A stretch of DNA of 50,837 bases from the NCBI RefSeq assembly GCF_030160715.1, contig NZ_BSOW01000055.1, positions 1 through 50,837 of the forward strand, in the 5' to 3' direction. Source of the DNA: Bradyrhizobium iriomotense. Lineage in GTDB: Bacteria; Pseudomonadota; Alphaproteobacteria; Rhizobiales; Xanthobacteraceae. The notes beneath the pieces are model-generated. The model worked only from the letters and a program-made list of their open reading frames with translations. It made no database searches and was not told where the DNA came from. Of the stretch, positions 48,958-50,837 are shown one piece after another; positions within the stretch are counted from its first letter, which is position 1, and every line of letters starts with the position of its first letter. The position numbers and the translations under genes are program-made.

Positions 48958-49815
48958 CTAGACCTCCCTCTTCTCGCTCTTTGCTGCGAACGCCTTCAAA
49001 AGCTCTGCATCCACCGCGTCGCCTTTCGCATCACTAGCAAGATGCTCGAACCACCGCGCAAAGCCCTCATAGATCTGGCTGGCCGGATGATCGGGCCCGA
49101 GAAAACCCGCGATCTCGCGCATCTCTGCGACCCAGCGATAGGTCTTCGGGATCATGTCCGGCAGCGCGGTGGACAGCCGCGCCAAAATCGCGGGCTGGCT
49201 GAGCGCGAGTTCGTCGCGCAGCGCATCGGACGCGCCGGCCTTGGTGGCTGCGAGCACCATGGCCGAGCCGATGCCGGCGAGACCCTTGACGATGCCGGCA
49301 TAGGACATCTTCAGCGCGGACGCCGCGCCGACCGGGCCTTCGACGATCCGCAGGTCGAGACCAAGCTCTTTCAGCACGGCCAGATCCTTGGCGTGCTCGC
49401 CGGACACGTAGAACGCCGGTCCCTTGGCTCCGGGCTGCGGCGGAAAGCCGATGATGCCGGCATCGACGAACGGCGCTTGCGCCGAGCCGATGATCTCCTC
49501 GATTCCCAGCACGGTATCGACGTTGACGGCGTTGCAGTCGACGACGAGCGGCTTCTTCTCCCGCCTCACGATGACTGCGGCCAGCCGCTCGGCGAGCGCA
49601 ACGGCCTCGCCCGGCGGCACGATCGACAGGATGATGTCGCAACCCGCGACATCGGCATCCTCGGCGGCGATCATACCCGCCTCGGCGGCTCGCTTTGCGG
49701 TTTGCTCGCTGCGGCCCTTCAGCGAGGTCAGCACGCGCGCGCCGTTTTCGCTCAGGCGGCGAGCGACCGCGCTACCCATGGCGCCAGGTGCGAGGATCGC
49801 GATGGTTGGGGACAT
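48958..49815 (-). CDS. NAD(P)-dependent dehydrogenase with DUF1932 C-terminus
   Basis: 285 residues. N-terminal Rossmann motif PTIAILAPGAMGSAVARRLS (G-A-M-G-S), then CDIILSIVPPGEAVALAERL and VDCNAVNVDTVLGIEEIIG. The VDAGIIGFPPQPGAKGPAFY segment is in the 6-phosphogluconate/hydroxyisobutyrate dehydrogenase order, and the helical second domain carries the catalytic-type Lys in ASALKMSYAGIVKGLAGIGS. The DUF1932 C-terminal domain is typical of a group with unassigned beta-hydroxyacid substrates. It lies on the same strand as the SnoaL-like gene, 134 bp upstream of it. Confidence 0.88.
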   Translation of the reverse strand: MSPTIAILAPGAMGSAVARRLSENGARVLTSLKGRSEQTAKRAAEAGMIAAEDADVAGCDIILSIVPPGEAVALAERLAAVIVRREKKPLVVDCNAVNVDTVLGIEEIIGSAQAPFVDAGIIGFPPQPGAKGPAFYVSGEHAKDLAVLKELGLDLRIVEGPVGAASALKMSYAGIVKGLAGIGSAMVLAATKAGASDALRDELALSQPAILARLSTALPDMIPKTYRWVAEMREIAGFLGPDHPASQIYEGFARWFEHLASDAKGDAVDAELLKAFAAKSEKREV

Positions 49816-49929
49816 GGCTCACTCCAGTTCGAATGCGAGCGCGATCTGCGCCTCCGCCATCCGGAATGATAGCAGAGTGAGGGAACCGCAAAGCGAATGC
49901 CGGCCATCCCGCGAAGGAATGACGGACGC

Positions 49930-50709
49930 TCACTCCACCTTGACGGGCTCGGCGCGCACGACGGCGGCATTGGCAATGCGGGCCGCATTCGCCACGCCCG
50001 CAAGAGCTGCGACCTTCTTCGGATCGGGGCTCGATCCCGGCTGCACCACGCCTGCCGACATGATCAGCGTCGCCGCATCTTCAGCGCTCAGCTCGACCTC
50101 GATGATCTTGCTCTTGGGGACGTAGAAGAAGAATCCCGTAGTGGGGTTGGGCGAGCACGGCAGGAACACCGAGACATGCTCCTCCTGTCCCGGCAGGCTG
50201 CGCGCGATGTCCTCACTCGGCGATTGCGAGATCAGCACGATCGACCACATGCCCGGCGAGGGAAACTCGACCAGGCCGACCTTCCGGAAGCTCGAGCCCT
50301 TGCCCGAGAACAGCGTCTCGAACACCTGCTTCAGGCCGCGGTAGATCGCGCGCACCGCCGGGATCCGGCCGAGGAAGGTCTCGCCGACGTCGACCAGGGT
50401 CCGGCCGATCAGGTTGGCGGCGAGGAAGCCGACCAGCGTCAGCGTGAAGAATGCGACAATCAGTCCCCAGCCGGGAACACCGTACGGTAGATATGTTTCG
50501 GGCCGATAGGCCAGCGGCACGAACGGCCGCACCACCCCGTCGACCCAGGTGACGAACCACCAGACCAGATAGAGGGTGATCGCGATGGGTCCCGTAACGA
50601 CGAGGCCTGTGAGGAAATAGTTGCGGAATCGGCCCATCAGGCCGGTATGCGGCTCCGGCGGCAGGTCTTCGGCAGGCGCGGGCGGGGGCGCGTCGTCACG
50701 GGCGGTCAT
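49930..50709 (-). CDS. DUF502 membrane protein
   Basis: 259 residues. After a Pro-rich, acidic tail (about 1-25) comes FRNYFLTGLVVTGPIAITLY, a first transmembrane span, then WGLIVAFFTLTLVGFLAANL, a second, and the soluble DUF502 domain: RIPAVRAIYRGLKQVFETLF, VGLVEFPSPGMWSIVLISQS, VSVFLPCSPNPTTGFFFYVP with the P-(C/T)-x-P-N-P-T-x-G motif. DUF502 proteins are widespread two-span proteins of unknown role, often beside recG. The upstream region 50710-50837, to the window edge, must hold its promoter or belong to the next gene. Confidence 0.95.
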   Translation of the reverse strand: MTARDDAPPPAPAEDLPPEPHTGLMGRFRNYFLTGLVVTGPIAITLYLVWWFVTWVDGVVRPFVPLAYRPETYLPYGVPGWGLIVAFFTLTLVGFLAANLIGRTLVDVGETFLGRIPAVRAIYRGLKQVFETLFSGKGSSFRKVGLVEFPSPGMWSIVLISQSPSEDIARSLPGQEEHVSVFLPCSPNPTTGFFFYVPKSKIIEVELSAEDAATLIMSAGVVQPGSSPDPKKVAALAGVANAARIANAAVVRAEPVKVE

Positions 50710-50837
50710 TCGGGTTCCAAGTCGGTCGCAGCAACTCTAGCTAGTTTCTGTCGCGAAACACATTCGCCCTTTAAAATAGGGGGTATTTCGCGATTTTCGA
50801 GTACGTTTTTTCTTGCGACGTACATGTGCACGGTATC

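Noticed and set aside
1..50837. CRISPR array, tRNA or rRNA genes, transposases, prophage
   Set aside because: No regularly spaced direct repeats, no tRNA cloverleaf with a CCA-type end noticed, and no mobile-element proteins among the supported frames.

Overview
The window looks like chromosomal DNA of a Bradyrhizobium-type alphaproteobacterium (Nitrobacteraceae). The grounds are the high GC, phosphatidylcholine synthase, a nasT-nasS/nirA nitrate assimilation locus, the sdhE-mfd / recG / DUF502 neighbourhood, a perfect FixK/FNR-type box, and several palindromic intergenic repeats of the kind that litter Bradyrhizobium genomes. Species assignment is inference. No tRNA, rRNA, CRISPR array, prophage or intact insertion sequence was seen.

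Layout. 1-6.5 kb: mostly small secreted or unknown proteins (DUF2147, DUF1330, royal-jelly/Yellow-like), an HxlR regulator, a methyltransferase, and an orphan TAXI-type binding protein followed by small unknown genes. 6.5-10.5 kb: a cupin and an RraA-like protein diverge from the 5-oxoprolinase operon pxpBCA, with a perfect dyad between them. 10.5-17.3 kb, minus strand: a nitrate assimilation locus. nasT and nasS (ANTAR antiterminator and its nitrate sensor) lie upstream of a formate/nitrite-type channel, nirA and an unusual FAD/NADPH reductase carrying an RnfB-like Fe-S motif. Between nasS and the channel gene lie a sigma-54-like promoter and two tandem hairpins with six-base loops, the expected target of NasT.

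17.4-28 kb: rimO, an unknown protein, a TPR protein, then an acetylornithine aminotransferase gene (argD-like) preceded by what reads as a complete arginine attenuator: promoter, 29-residue leader peptide with 12 Arg, three mutually exclusive pairing segments, and an intrinsic terminator. Then a quinone oxidoreductase, a TerC protein with phosphatidylcholine synthase, a UbiH-type hydroxylase, an AEC transporter and hspQ. 28-34 kb: an IalB-like secreted protein, a YejA-like binding protein, and two proteins that look like degenerate enzymes (AMP-forming ligase fold, GGDEF fold). 34-38 kb: a FixK-type box upstream of a formylglycine-generating enzyme and its Tat-exported sulfatase, then a small membrane-protein/TerC operon.

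38-50.8 kb: the core genes mfd, sdhE, recG and a DUF502 protein. An rtcB-prfH RNA-repair/ribosome-rescue pair lies between sdhE and recG, and an accessory segment (small conserved protein, XRE regulator, SnoaL-like protein, dehydrogenase) lies between recG and DUF502.

The observation most likely to be new is the arginine attenuator at 21141-21332. Next are the NasT leader at 15298-15393, the flavodoxin-less Fe-S reductase paired with NirA, and the FixK box ahead of an oxygen-requiring sulfatase-activation pair.
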